Of a stretch of DNA of 64,000 nucleotides, positions 40,051 to 51,295 are shown in pieces. Position 1 is the first letter of the stretch. Each line of letters begins with the position of its first letter. Source of the DNA: Craspedostauros australis (lineage: Eukaryota > Bacillariophyta > Bacillariophyceae > Mastogloiales > Achnanthaceae); contig JAMXDE010000017.1 in assembly GCA_026770025.1 (NCBI GenBank), forward strand, positions 310,001-374,000, written 5' to 3'. The notes under the pieces are model-generated. The model made no database searches and was not told the DNA's origin. It saw nothing but the letters and a program-made list of their open reading frames with translations. The translations under genes were made by a program, and so were the position numbers.

Positions 40051-40429
40051 GGACATGAGCGAAGTGTCGCGATAACGTCTTTGTAACGTCTTCTGAACTT
40101 CGCGCCAAAAATTGTTGACGCGTGGAGTGGTTCGGAAAGGACTTCAACCACGGCGATGCACGAGAATGTGCCAAACGCAAAGTCAAAGGCAAAGCCACAA
40201 AGAGACAAGAAAACAAGCAATCATACAATCCACAACCCCCATCGTGGTTCGATTGTTCAACCTGTTTCGCAATTGTGTAACCACCCTGTGTGCCTTTGCC
40301 TGTAGCTGTGCTCTGACACAAAAGCAGACGCAGAGTACTGTCGAGGAATAGAGAGTATCCAAGAACCGAGGAAATCTGGAGAACACGCCGCGCTCCCAGC
40401 ACGATACGCTGCTGGTGACATACCATACC
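40051..40429 (+). promoter_or_regulatory. DNMT5-side promoter and leader
   Basis: 379 bp between the copia insertion and the predicted ATG at 40430. Contains an E2F-type site (next entry). No ATG in good context before 40430. Confidence 0.5.
40102..40109 (-). promoter_or_regulatory. Candidate E2F/DP site (TTTGGCGC)
   Basis: GCGCCAAA on the plus strand equals TTTGGCGC on the other, an exact match to the TTTSSCGC consensus, embedded in TTCGCGCCAAAAA. It is 321 bp before the DNMT5 start. S-phase control of a maintenance-type methyltransferase would make sense, but a single 8-mer is weak evidence. Confidence 0.4.
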
Positions 40430-43400
40430 ATGCCATCCACCAAGATCCAAGCCAACAATCGATCACCGTCACGGAGACGGGGATCACCGCAGAAGAACCA
40501 GTCCACCCTGATATCCTTCTTCAAACCCGCCTCACCGATATCGAAAACCAAAGTCACCAGGAGTAGCACCAGGAGTAGCACCAGGAGCAGCAGCAGAAAT
40601 AACGCTGGAAGCAACGTCAAGACATCGCAGCCCAAGTTCCGCGAAGGGACCCAGCTGATCAAGGTGAGTGAAGCTTGTTTGCATCCAGAATTTTCAGTTG
40701 TGTTGGGGTCGGGAGCATGAAAACGCAGTGGCTGCATTGTCGCCATCCTCTTCGATCGCGTGCGACGACATCTCACGCTCTCAAAATTTGCTGCCGACCT
40801 CTGCCACACCATCCCCAGAAATTCTTGTTGCCTCCGCACAAAAGCGGGACTCGAAATCCATCCGCGGATTACATTCATGATCATGGCACCTGGGTGAAGG
40901 GCCACGTCCGCAAGGCCGAGCTGTGGCAGCATCCAACAAACAACGGCGGCCGGAATGGAGATTCGTGGGAATATGAAGTGGAATGGGAGCACGCCGCAGC
41001 GAACAAAGACAGATTGAAGCAAGCAGAGGTTGAATTTGGATGCAAGGCATTCCAGAATCTGAATCGGCCAGTTGCCAAGTACTTCGACGCTTCCGAGCTC
41101 TTCTACGGCAAAGTGATCAACGTGACACCGCCCCATCTCAGCGATACCGACGAAACGTACTTCCGCATCCAGTATGATGATGGTGATTCGGAAGATATGA
41201 CAGGAGCGGAAGTCAAGCAACATGCTGACCTCTATGATCAAGAACAGAAGAGGACGAACCCGCCGAAGGAAGCCGCAGCTCGCGGCAAGAAACGAACGAG
41301 CGCGAGCGTGTCATCAGAGAAGACTTCCGCACCATCCCGCAAAAGCAAGTATCTCAAGTTGATGGCTTCCTACAACAACGACAACGAAGACAGTGGGAAT
41401 GATGACGGTGCCGCGGGCAATGTCCAGGCTGAAGCAATGAAAGTTGATACTGGTCGACGTGCCAACAGCAGAGACAGCAAAACCACCGGTGGCAACAGCA
41501 ACAGCAATGGCGACAGCAACAGCAGCAACAATGGCGACCACAGCAGCGTCAAAACAGAGAGACGCAGATCATGTCGCTCAACCGCCAAGGCAATCAAATA
41601 CACAGAGCACTTGCATTCGGAGGATTCCTCAGTCGAAGACCCGCCCAGACCGCAGCGGCGAACCTCCTCCCGGACGACAGCAACGGCGACGACGACGACT
41701 CGCAAGAATTCTCGTGCAGCTGCAAGCAACCAACGCAAGCGCAGGCAATCCGCGGACGATTCTGACTCTTCTGCGTCCTTTCATAACGATGATGATCAGG
41801 ACGATGACGATGATGAACTGATGATTGATGTTGCGAAGAGCGCGTCCAATGAACGCGCTGCTTCCTCAACGAAGACGGGAGCTGGCAAAGCATCGAACAG
41901 TCTTGGCGCTCGAAAGCCCAAGGCCAGCAATTCAAGAAAGACCACCAAGGCGACCAAAGCTTCCAAAATCAGCGACGGCAAGCCCAAGGGGAAGTCAAAA
42001 ATGGCCGAGTCTTTTACACCACTGAACGCGCCGATCTACCCTGGCCACTCACTTGAAACAATCCAAACGAAGTACGCATACCTCGATCCCTGTGGCATGG
42101 AGGCAACCGATGATATCTTGGACCGCGAGGTTGGTAAACAGGTCGACAAAATTGGATCCCTGCTGAGCAGAGCGATCGGTAACGGTGCCATTGGCGGAGC
42201 CACCAATCCGCTCAAGCTGGGAACAGCCTGCAGCGGTACGGATGCACCAGCTCTCGCTCTCACGATCGTCCAAGAGCAATGGGAGCTCCGGAAGCAGAAG
42301 GCACAGCTCGGCATCGAGCACGTCTTCAGCTGCGAGAAGGAGCCCTTCAAGCAGGCCTACCTGGCGCGCAACTTCGATTCCATCCTGTATCCCGACATCT
42401 GCAAATTGGGCCAGCCCGATCACACACCACGAGATGTCTACGGCCGAACAACGCCCCTGCCGGACATGAATCTCTTCGTCGCAGGCACCGTCTGCAAGAA
42501 TTTCAGTATGCTGCGGTCGAAGTGGCGGATCGATATTGAAGACAAGGGGGAGAGTGGCGAAACATTCATGGCTGCGACGGAGATTCTGTGGAAGGAGCAA
42601 CCCGAAATGGCCGTTTTTGAGAATGTGGTCGGCGCTCCGTGGGTGAGTCATGCCATTCGTTGTCGTTGTCGTTGTCGTCGTTGATGCTCATTTTTTATGA
42701 CCGTACATAGGTATGTGTGCAAACACCAACTCACCAGAAACGCTCGGTCTAACACTTTCCCATCTCTCCGTGATCCCAAACCGGCGCCGAAACATCCATC
42801 TCATCCTTGGCACGCATGCTTTGCCTGATGATCGTGTTGATACTTCGCAGCTCAAAATGCAAGAGTACATTACAGGTCGAGTAAAGCTCTCAACTGCTTC
42901 CGAAAACAAGGCGATCAAAAAGGACACGCGCAAGAAGAACGAAAAGCTGTTGTTCGAACGGACCAAGCAGGGTCAGATTGTGGTCGCGGCGGTGCCGTCG
43001 ACGTACGGCATTCGATGCTGCGCAGTTGTCGAGGGATTTTGCAAAGGGGAATCTACGACTGTATCCCCCATAACATGGCCGAAGGGAAAGTCCCAATCGC
43101 GGGACCAATGCGAACTGAAAGATCTGCTCCTTGCCAACAAGATCGCTGAAGAAGATATCCTCGTGTTCAAAACACCGTGCCAGTATCGCACTCAGATAGT
43201 GAAGGTCGACACCAAGGCATACGGCCTACCCCAGACACGCCAGCGTGTGTACATGTACGTTTGGAAGGTCAGGGACGACGACACCAACGACAATCTGGGG
43301 ACGTACTGGCAAGCCATCGTGGAGCATCTGGAATCCCCAGTGCAGCATTCCCTCGATGCATTCATGCTGGATGACAACCACGATGTGATCCGAGTATTCC

Positions 43401-46400
43401 GCGAAGCGCTAAATGGACCACCCGGTCGCCAGACCAAACGTGTCAACTTTCAAGAGCCAGACTGGTGGGCAGTGCACAGTAGTAACCGCGTGCACAACAA
43501 GTATGCTCGGAAGGGACTGGGTCTGGAGGACGAAGCAAGGTTCCTGACCAACTGGAAGGCATTTGGCGGGAAGCAGATACCGCTTCATTATTGGTTGGAG
43601 TACGTGAACTGCAACGGTGCACGAATCATTGACATGCTCGACATTCTCAATGCAGCCTGTTTTCGAGACGCAGAATCGCACGATCCTGGCTTCACCTCGT
43701 TCTATTGGAATGTGAGCCAGAACGTCTCCAAAGAGAAGCATCGCGCTGCGACGCCAGGAAGTAAGTGCGGTGAATGAGCCTCTCTCATTTTAGGTGTTGC
43801 CTTGAATGCATGGAATGAGCTTGGGTGTGGACGTCAACTTTCGGCATTTGTCTTGTCGATGAAAGCGATTGAGATCGCGGAGAACAGAGAGCAAAGACCA
43901 CAAATCAGAAACTGAGCATGCTGATGTTGCATGTGCCACATGCTTACCTTCCTCACAACTTGGATGTTCCTCTTTTATCGCTTTCGCACCGAAAATCGAC
44001 CTTGCTCACTTGTACTCGTACGTTGGACTGCGCGCTTTACATCGTCTGTGGTCTTCGGGTTTGGTCGATCCTCTCGTACCTTCGCTTGTTTCCTTTCACT
44101 GAATTCCCTTCTTCTGTTTCGCGCATGATGTGCTTTTCAGTCGCTGGTTGCATAACTCCAGGAGGCGACTTCCTGATCCCTCATCGTGGCCGCCCGCTCC
44201 TTGGATGCGAGAAGCTGCTCATGCAAGGCATTCCGTACTTCCGTTTGCTGCTGGGCAACGAGACGGAGGTGCAGCTCGGCGACCTGGCAGGCAACGCCAT
44301 GAGTCTCACGGTCGTCTGCGCAACGATCTTGGCGTCGCTGACGTGTCGCCAGCTGCAGAAGGAATGTCCTGGTGGCAATCCCCAGGACATTCGAAATTAC
44401 CTGAAGAAGAATTGCATGTTCGAAGACAGCTTGAAGAAGCAACAATGGGCTGACAAGGTGCCCCCGCCGCTATCCTCCAAGGCCAGTCTCCTCGTGCATC
44501 CAACCGCGAGCGAGGATGTTGCGATGCCTTTCGATGAACTCTTTCGAGACCTGGCCGGCATGGCCGAGGAGGCAACGAAGTCCTCAATCTGGTGCACATG
44601 CGAATCAAGTGGCACAGTGTCGCGAGAATCCAAATTCTTGCAATGCAGGATATGCCGTGCCTCGTGCTGCCGCAACTGCATCAGCTCGCTTGCTGGATAC
44701 AATGTTTCATCGCACGACACAACGGAAGTCGAACTATCGAAGGATGAGCACTGCCTGGCAGCATTCCAAACCAAACTGCGAGACAAAGTGCCAACGTCGC
44801 TCCAATTTGGCGAGGGCAGCCTCAACGAGATCGCGCAAACGAACAATGACACCTTTCGTGTGAAAGGACTCGAGGCATACACTTTCAATCTGCATCAAAT
44901 CAAGAGAGATCGGCGACGATGGACTGTCGTGTATTACGCCCGCGAAAATGGTGGCATCGGCGAAGCGCTGGCGGAGCTGCGCCTCATCGTCGGCGAATTG
45001 AGGCGTGAATCACTGCAGCACAACAGCGCGTGCCAGATGGGTGTTGCGGCAGAACTGGTGTCGTTCTTACCAGCGCGGACCTTCCCGTTGCGATTTGGAC
45101 CACTGGGGCCATGCGCGAAGGTCGAGGTCCTCAAATTTGGTCCCACAACCTTGGCTGGAAGTGATTTCCATTGGCAACATCGAAGCGGCGATGTCGTGTT
45201 GGAAGCAACGGTTGAAGGGAGTGGGCACACACCTTCGCCCAGGAAGGAGGTGGGATTGATGGACAGCATCGAAGCAGATCTGAGGAAGACAGCAAAAGCC
45301 GGCCACAACAGAAAGAAGTTTGAATCCGCAGAATTACGAGGAGAGAGGAGGCGATGGCTGTATGCAGCGAATTGGCAAACGTGGCCTGCCTCTATCCACG
45401 TCAGGATCAACGATACAGATAAGTCTCGCCACGCTTCAATTGCCGGCATTTACAACCGCACAGGCTGCAGGCAGTCGATCAATCAGTCAGCTCTCTGGGT
45501 GAAACAGGCTTCGGATGCAAGCAATGCCGACGGTGATGATCATGACGGTGAAAATGTCGGAAATCCTGCACAGCAGGCCATGTACATCGTGATTCGACCT
45601 TGCGTCGACCGCACAGGCCCGGATGTCGCTGTCATCTCCACATCGATCGATGCGTCCCATGATGCGTCAGTCGTCGCGGAGTTCCCTGCGACATGGCAAC
45701 CCTGCGACGCTTTCGATCCAAAGCGGTATGCACAGAAGCTTGTATGCAGGAACTGGACGAGCAGCAAGCTCGTTCAATGCCTGGTACCGCCGTCTACATC
45801 CACCGCGGTGGCAGGCAGAAAACAATCAGACGAGCTGGTATCGATCAAAGGTCTGTCCGCGATGGAGCTTGCGATGTTCCATCAGGCTGCTGGGTTGGCG
45901 ACGGACAGGTGCGGGACTCCCGTGGAACTGTGCATGTCCCAAGGACAGCAGGCACAGAAACTTGTGCGGGTATTCAACACAGTATGCACGGCAAAGATCC
46001 TGAACCTGGCCGCCAAAAATCGATTGCCGTACGATGTCTCCAACACATCATGGATCGACTTGGAAGAGGACGTGGGGATGCGATTTGGGCACTGCGAAAA
46101 GACGATTCCGAGAAGGCCTGTCGAGCAATGGGTCTTTGACAAGGAGCGCAACAGCTGGGAGCGCACAAGCGAACCGGATGCTGCAAGCCGCTACTGTACT
46201 CAGCTGCATGAGGCACCGAAGCCTTTTGAGTTTTGGTTGGACAGCGCCTCGAAGCAGCTCGTGGTCAAGTGCTTTCCCAAGGTCGTTGCGCATCATGCTG
46301 CCCACATGCTGATCAATTGCAGAGGGAAGCAGATCGAGAATGGCGAGATTCGAGTGCGTGGCAAACTGTCGGATACGTCACTTCAGGACGACCCGGACAT

Positions 46401-48783
46401 CAAGGCCTTCCGAGTCAAGAATTGCGACCACATGGAGACCACGGATGTCGCTCTGAGCCACGGTCACGTGCTGTATCAACGCCAGCAGAAGGTTGTGACC
46501 CAGATGGTAAGAATTGAGAGCGGGGAAACGACTTTCACAGAGGAAGAGATGAGTGAGCATCAACTCGCGGGCTCGACAGGACTGAGCTTCATCGCCCAGG
46601 CAACGCGTTCCTCCAAGATCAGAGGAGGTGTGATTGCTGATGCCATAGGTGCAGGCAAGACTGTGATCTCCATCGCAATTATCCTCCAGGGTATTGAACA
46701 CGCGAGGAAGTCAAGGTCCGAACCATGCAAAAGTGGAGCGACTCTCATCGTCGTCCCCCCTGGACTCATCAAGCAATGGGAAAGTGAGATCCAGAAGTTT
46801 GCCCACCGTCTCAAGGTCTTGCCAATCTTCGCATTCGATTCGTTGAAGAAAACATCGGTGAAACAACTGCTCGAGGCTGATGTGGTCATATGCCCCATCG
46901 ATATTCTCGAATCGAAGGGTTACCTGGAGAACCTGACGCAGAAGGCAGGGTACTTGAAGGAGCTGGTTGAGAAGTCAAAGGTCTTGAAGGAGCTGGCCCA
47001 ACCTGCGCGCGGTGGCATTCCTCGGGAGATCATACCAGAAATGCCACGATCAGTAGGCCAGGTCGAAATCACGGCAGCCCGGGGCAACTGGATTCCGTCC
47101 ACCTCCACCGACCCCTACGGCGGAGGCAATCATTGGCAGAACCAACGCCGTCGCAACCAGTCCGCGCACTACACTTACATGTACGAGAATAGCGTCAAAC
47201 ACCTGCGCGAGCAGAAGTTCGGAGCATCCAGCAAGGGGATCCCGTTGGAATACTTCGAATGGGAACGCATTTTCGTGGATGAGATCCATGAGAGCCTGTG
47301 TACCACCAAGGCCGAGGTCAGCACAGCGAAAGAAGCGTACGAATTCAACAACACGTCCACGAAGGGGTTCTTCGCGGAGAAAAATCGAAGAGCTGGCCGA
47401 GAGCTGCTCGGTATCACCATGAAGGAGACGGCGAACAGACCTCTGCGATGCCGCAATGCCATGTTTGGTCTCACGGTAAGTCACAGCGATTGAGAATGGG
47501 ACCTCGAGAGCATCATCACTGCGTGGTTATGTGTGCTGCAGCGTGCTGGTGTGTCAGAAGAGAGATGGCTATGTTTGATGCGTCGTCAGCACTTCTTGCT
47601 TTGCCGTACCATTCGCGTGGCGTGTTGCTTTGGTTGGTTTGAAGCTTTCCCAATCGAGCTCGCCGTGCGCTATTCTCTGTGCAGAGGATTTTGTTTTCTA
47701 ACTATTTCATAGTCGTGTGGCCGTGTGCCACCGCATTCCAATTGCTATTTCGCTTTCATCAACGCATACATCCACTGATATCACAATCCACCATTCAAAA
47801 TCCACAACCTTCAGGGCACACCGCTGCTCGACAGCACAAGTCGCGTTTGCGAATTGGCCAACCTCATGGGCGGCGTGTACGTCACGGGTCTGTGGTCGCA
47901 TTGGAGAAGGCTGGAGCGTGAATCATGCCGTGATATCTTCCTGATGAACTACCTCGTACCCAAGCAGTCACGTGAAACTCGCAAGGCAATGTACCGCAAG
48001 TCGCAGGACTACCTCGATGTCGCGTGCTGCCGGAACAAGGCAGATGATCAGATGGTCGGAATCAAACTGACCGAGATGGTGAAGCGCGTGCAAATGACGA
48101 AAGAGGAGGAAGAGATGTATCTGCGAAGTCAGAATGGAATTCTGAAGGAGCAACGAGGTTTCTCAGTTGTGCCAACCGATTTTGATCCCAGCGCAGGCCA
48201 TGACATCAGCCAGTTCTTGAGGCAGAACTCCAACATGCCCTGCCGTGGAAAGGAGCTGTCGAGGATCTGCGAGAGTATCCTGAAACGTCGACCGCAAACC
48301 AAGATCGTGGTCTTCTGCGATGGCAGGATCAACGCCAGCTTCCATGCCCAGCAGGCCCTGCAACGGGAAGGCGTGGAGTGCACATGGCTGGACCCGGAAG
48401 ATACGGTGGAGAGGCGAAATGAAAAGATTTCATGGTACCAGGTGGCCGACGCCACCGAGGAGGATAAGGCAAGGCCCAGGATCCTGCTGCTCAATTTCGA
48501 GCACGCCGCAGGTCTCAACCTGCAAGCCGAGTGCAACAACCTCATCCTGTACACTCCGCTGTACGTCGGAGAAGGTGGATCGAGCGGAGATCCAGTGACC
48601 GACGTCAGCACGGAACTCCAAGCCATTGGCCGCGTGTACCGACCAGGCCAACCGCAACACGAGGTGCTCGTGTACAGAATCGAAGTCAGGGGGCCCAACG
48701 GCGAAGCCTGCCTGGATGATCACCTGATTCGGAGGAACACCGATGCAGACACCAAAGCCGAGGCAACCAACTCCGGTGACTAG
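40430..48783 (+). CDS. DNMT5: DNMT5-type cytosine methyltransferase fused to SNF2 helicase, five exons
   Basis: Predicted join 40430-40663, 40819-42642, 42851-43760, 44141-47475, 47815-48783: 7272 nt, 2423 residues; all introns GT-AG, with phases agreeing (0, 0, 1, 0). Order of parts: PIP-box-like QSTLISFF (24-31); Tudor-like YGKV...RIQYDDGDSED (about 161-205); Ser/Lys/Asp-rich linker; methyltransferase with motif I GTACSGTDAPALAL (about 544), catalytic Cys in GTVCKNFS (C637), motif IV FENVVG (E679), motif VIII GLPQTRQR, motifs IX-X QGIPYFRLLL...GDLAGNAMSLTVV; Cys-rich RING/PHD-like CTC...CRICRASCCRNC (about 1140-1172); SNF2 ATPase with Walker A AIGAGKT (about 1820), DEIH (about 2035), LTGTPLL spanning the last intron, and QAIGRVYRPGQ (about 2377). 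DNMT5 enzymes maintain CG methylation using ATP. Divergent from the DTWD1-like gene, with copia inserted between. Confidence 0.93.
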
Positions 48784-49991
48784 AATACTCCAGCAAGAAT
48801 TGCAATCAACTTCGGGTCGAAGGAGCAATCCTATGTTATCGCGTTAGGCTTGCACGTTACGCTATATGATAGTTAGAGCATTAAGCTAGTAACCGCGACA
48901 TTCTGTGCCACAAAAGAACACTCTTAATTGTTCGTTACTTCTCGAACTTGTCCGTCAATCTTGCGTTTCTCCAACAACTCGTGACTTGAATCAGGAGACT
49001 TTCTGTTCCCGCTCAACGCAAGCCGTGGTCAGCCAGCGCCCTCTCTGGGTAAGGGACGCCGCGCACCGGCGAAACCGCATTGCACCGTCGATGGCCTAGT
49101 GCCCCGGTGTGGCTTTGGTATCTCCTATGCGCAGTTGCGGCCTTTTTAGTGGGTTCGAGTCCTACATAACCCAGTGCCTGCTACCCCCAGTGGCAGGTGA
49201 CAGGTACCTACCCGGGCGAATCGGGGATGCGTATGACGTGTGGAGGTGCATCCCGCCTTGGCCGTTACAAGCCTCGGCATGGAGCCCTTTCGCTGATATG
49301 CTCTCCAATAGTTCGTGGCCCAGCTGCTCCGGTGGCCGAGGGTCTCAGGTTCACAGCTGACCGGTCGATGTCTTTTGCCTTTCCATTCCCTGGTGGAAAA
49401 ATTGGCTTTTATAGGTTGAAGGAGACATCATGTCATCGGTCTAGGCTTGTACGTCACACTATGTGGAACGCTGGCGTATTGATTCGTTCGACCAAACAAT
49501 GAATTCGGCGTTCCAATTTTCCTAAATCCAACTCGGGCGAACACGGGACAGGCAACTCGGGACTCGTGACAACCACACGACAAAACGAAGCCATCACGCA
49601 ACGCCCCCAAACGCGGCGCATTTGCGATCTTTGTTGTTCTGGTGATGTTCTTGGCGTGGATGTTTTGTCGGAATCTTTCTCGCACCCATCGCATCATCTG
49701 CGCAGCCCACCTCTTGTTCGGCACAAATGGCATCGGAAACACTGCTCACATCAACACAAGCACCATCGCACAAGCGAAGGAACGAGGCCCAGTTGGTTGG
49801 CCATCGCTGTCTGTTGGACCATCGCACTCATCTGCGGCCTTCGCGTTCCCGACAGTGTCTGCCACCATAGAGACCTCTTTTTCGTAGATCGTTGGCCACT
49901 CATCGGCTCCGCACCTTTTGTACCGTTTGCGTGACCGCTATTCACGCATACACGCACAGGCACAAGAGAATACAACGCTCCAACGAGGAAC
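48784..49991. other. Intergenic region with a possible SINE-like insert between diverged direct repeats
   Basis: About 1.2 kb. Contains diverged direct repeats (48819-48868 and 49418-49465) enclosing a GC-richer block with RNA polymerase III-like boxes (next entry). No protein gene supported. Confidence 0.5.
49092..49162 (+). repeat. Pol III A/B-box pair, candidate tRNA-derived SINE head
   Basis: GGTTCGAGTCC at 49152-49162 is a perfect tRNA B box and can form a TPsiC-like stem-loop (GTGGG/CCTAC). TGGCCTAGTGCC at 49092-49103 matches the A-box consensus except for the last two bases. Spacing of 48 bp suits pol III. No acceptor stem or anticodon arm pairs, so this is not an intact tRNA. A SINE body would extend toward about 49400. 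Confidence 0.35.
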
Positions 49992-50960
49992 ATGTCGAGG
50001 ATGGCGACTGCGACGGCCACGCGAAAGGACATCGCCATGCCGAACAAGACAGTACGATCCGTGAACGATTGGGTGGAATGCAGCTTCAGGCGCTGGATGC
50101 GGCGAGCCGCCTTCTACTGTCTCATCAATGGCTACATCAGCGCGATAGCGGCCGTCCATTCGATGCTCGCGTTGTGGGGACGAAACCACGGCGAATCCAT
50201 GGAGCTCGTGGCGGTGTATGCAGCCAGCGTCATCCGTATGATCGTCCCCATCCTCTTCTTTGAAGCGCTGATAGCGATGAAAGTGCCACGGATATCGGCG
50301 GAACAACCGCGCGACGATACCAGCTTCAAGACGCTGTGCCGTGTTCTCGTCACCATTTTCGTTTTCAATTCGGCCTTCGACGTGATGTTCATGAAGTACA
50401 TCGTTCCCGCGCTGGGCGGGCTTGGAGAGGATAGCGGAGATTACCTCGGCGAGTTCCTTTCCTTCATCCCCAAAAGCTTCACTGGTGAGATGGTCTTCGA
50501 CTTCTTCCACTACTGGGGACACAGGATGTGTCATCAGAATAAGTTCCTCTTTGCGATCCACAGCCACCATCACGACCATGTGCACTGCGGTCCGCGCAGT
50601 GGGATGGACATCCACCCTGCTGATTTCTTCCTCACCAACGTCATCCCAGCGTCGATAGCCTTATTGGTGTGCAACGCGCTGGTCGGCGGATTCACGGAGT
50701 GGCAGTGGCATCTCTTCCTCAGCTACAAAACAGCAACGGAGATCGGTGGACACAGCGGGTTGAACTACAACGCCATGTCGTTTCCTCAATTCCCCATACT
50801 GCAATGGCATTTTGCAGACATACCCCTCTCGGTGGCCGATCATGAATGGCATCACGTCAAGCCCACCAAGAATTTTGCGAAACGATTTGCCGTTTGGGAC
50901 CGGCTATTCGGGACGTACGAAGAGCACAAAGCTAGTCAAAAGACGAAGAAATTGAGATGA
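49992..50960 (+). CDS. Fatty acid hydroxylase / sterol desaturase superfamily membrane enzyme
   Basis: 322 residues, single exon. Three His boxes of the PF04116-type di-iron superfamily are complete: HYWGHRMCH (about 178-186), HSHHHDH (about 196-202) and DHEWHH (about 284-289), the last followed by the usual KNFAKRFAVWDRLFGT. Hydrophobic segments at about 38-60, 72-95, 108-130 and 215-235 give the expected multi-pass ER membrane topology. The C-terminus is basic (KASQKTKKLR), similar to ER-retrieval dilysine signals but not a strict KKXX. The enzyme would hydroxylate or desaturate a lipid or sterol using O2 and an electron donor. The substrate (C-4 methyl sterol, fatty acid or sphingoid base) cannot be decided from sequence. 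Confidence 0.85.
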   Translation: MSRMATATATRKDIAMPNKTVRSVNDWVECSFRRWMRRAAFYCLINGYISAIAAVHSMLALWGRNHGESMELVAVYAASVIRMIVPILFFEALIAMKVPRISAEQPRDDTSFKTLCRVLVTIFVFNSAFDVMFMKYIVPALGGLGEDSGDYLGEFLSFIPKSFTGEMVFDFFHYWGHRMCHQNKFLFAIHSHHHDHVHCGPRSGMDIHPADFFLTNVIPASIALLVCNALVGGFTEWQWHLFLSYKTATEIGGHSGLNYNAMSFPQFPILQWHFADIPLSVADHEWHHVKPTKNFAKRFAVWDRLFGTYEEHKASQKTKKLR

Positions 50961-51295
50961 CGCCGGCCATGCGAGCGTGTGGTAGATCAATACTCTGCAA
51001 ACTGTCATAGTCTGTAATGGTAGATGAATGAGTTGCTAGTCTTCTTCTTCTTCTTCTTCTTCTTCTTCTTCTTCGATTTTATCGTGTTCTGTACGCCCGC
51101 TAATGGCGTTTATGTGGGGGATGGTCAATTGACTCGTTCCTTCTTTTCTTTGGTGCGGTGGGTCCATGCTCCCACCTTAGGAGTAAGTGTTCGAATGTGT
51201 ATTATGGCGGAGAACTTCACACACCATTGGCCCACCAAGTTGAATCATCGATAGACGATTCTGTACGTATGACACGTACTCCTCGTGGATTGGAT
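50961..51295. other. Convergent spacer with a (TTC)n microsatellite
   Basis: 335 bp. A pure CTT/TTC run lies at about 51040-51075. The rest holds the 3' UTRs of the two convergent genes. Confidence 0.6.
51040..51075 (+). repeat. (TTC)n microsatellite
   Basis: About 11-12 uninterrupted TTC units. Confidence 0.95.

Noticed and set aside
49092-49170. tRNA gene suggested by the B box
   Set aside because: No acceptor stem or anticodon arm can be paired with the T-arm-like hairpin; reported only as a SINE-like candidate.
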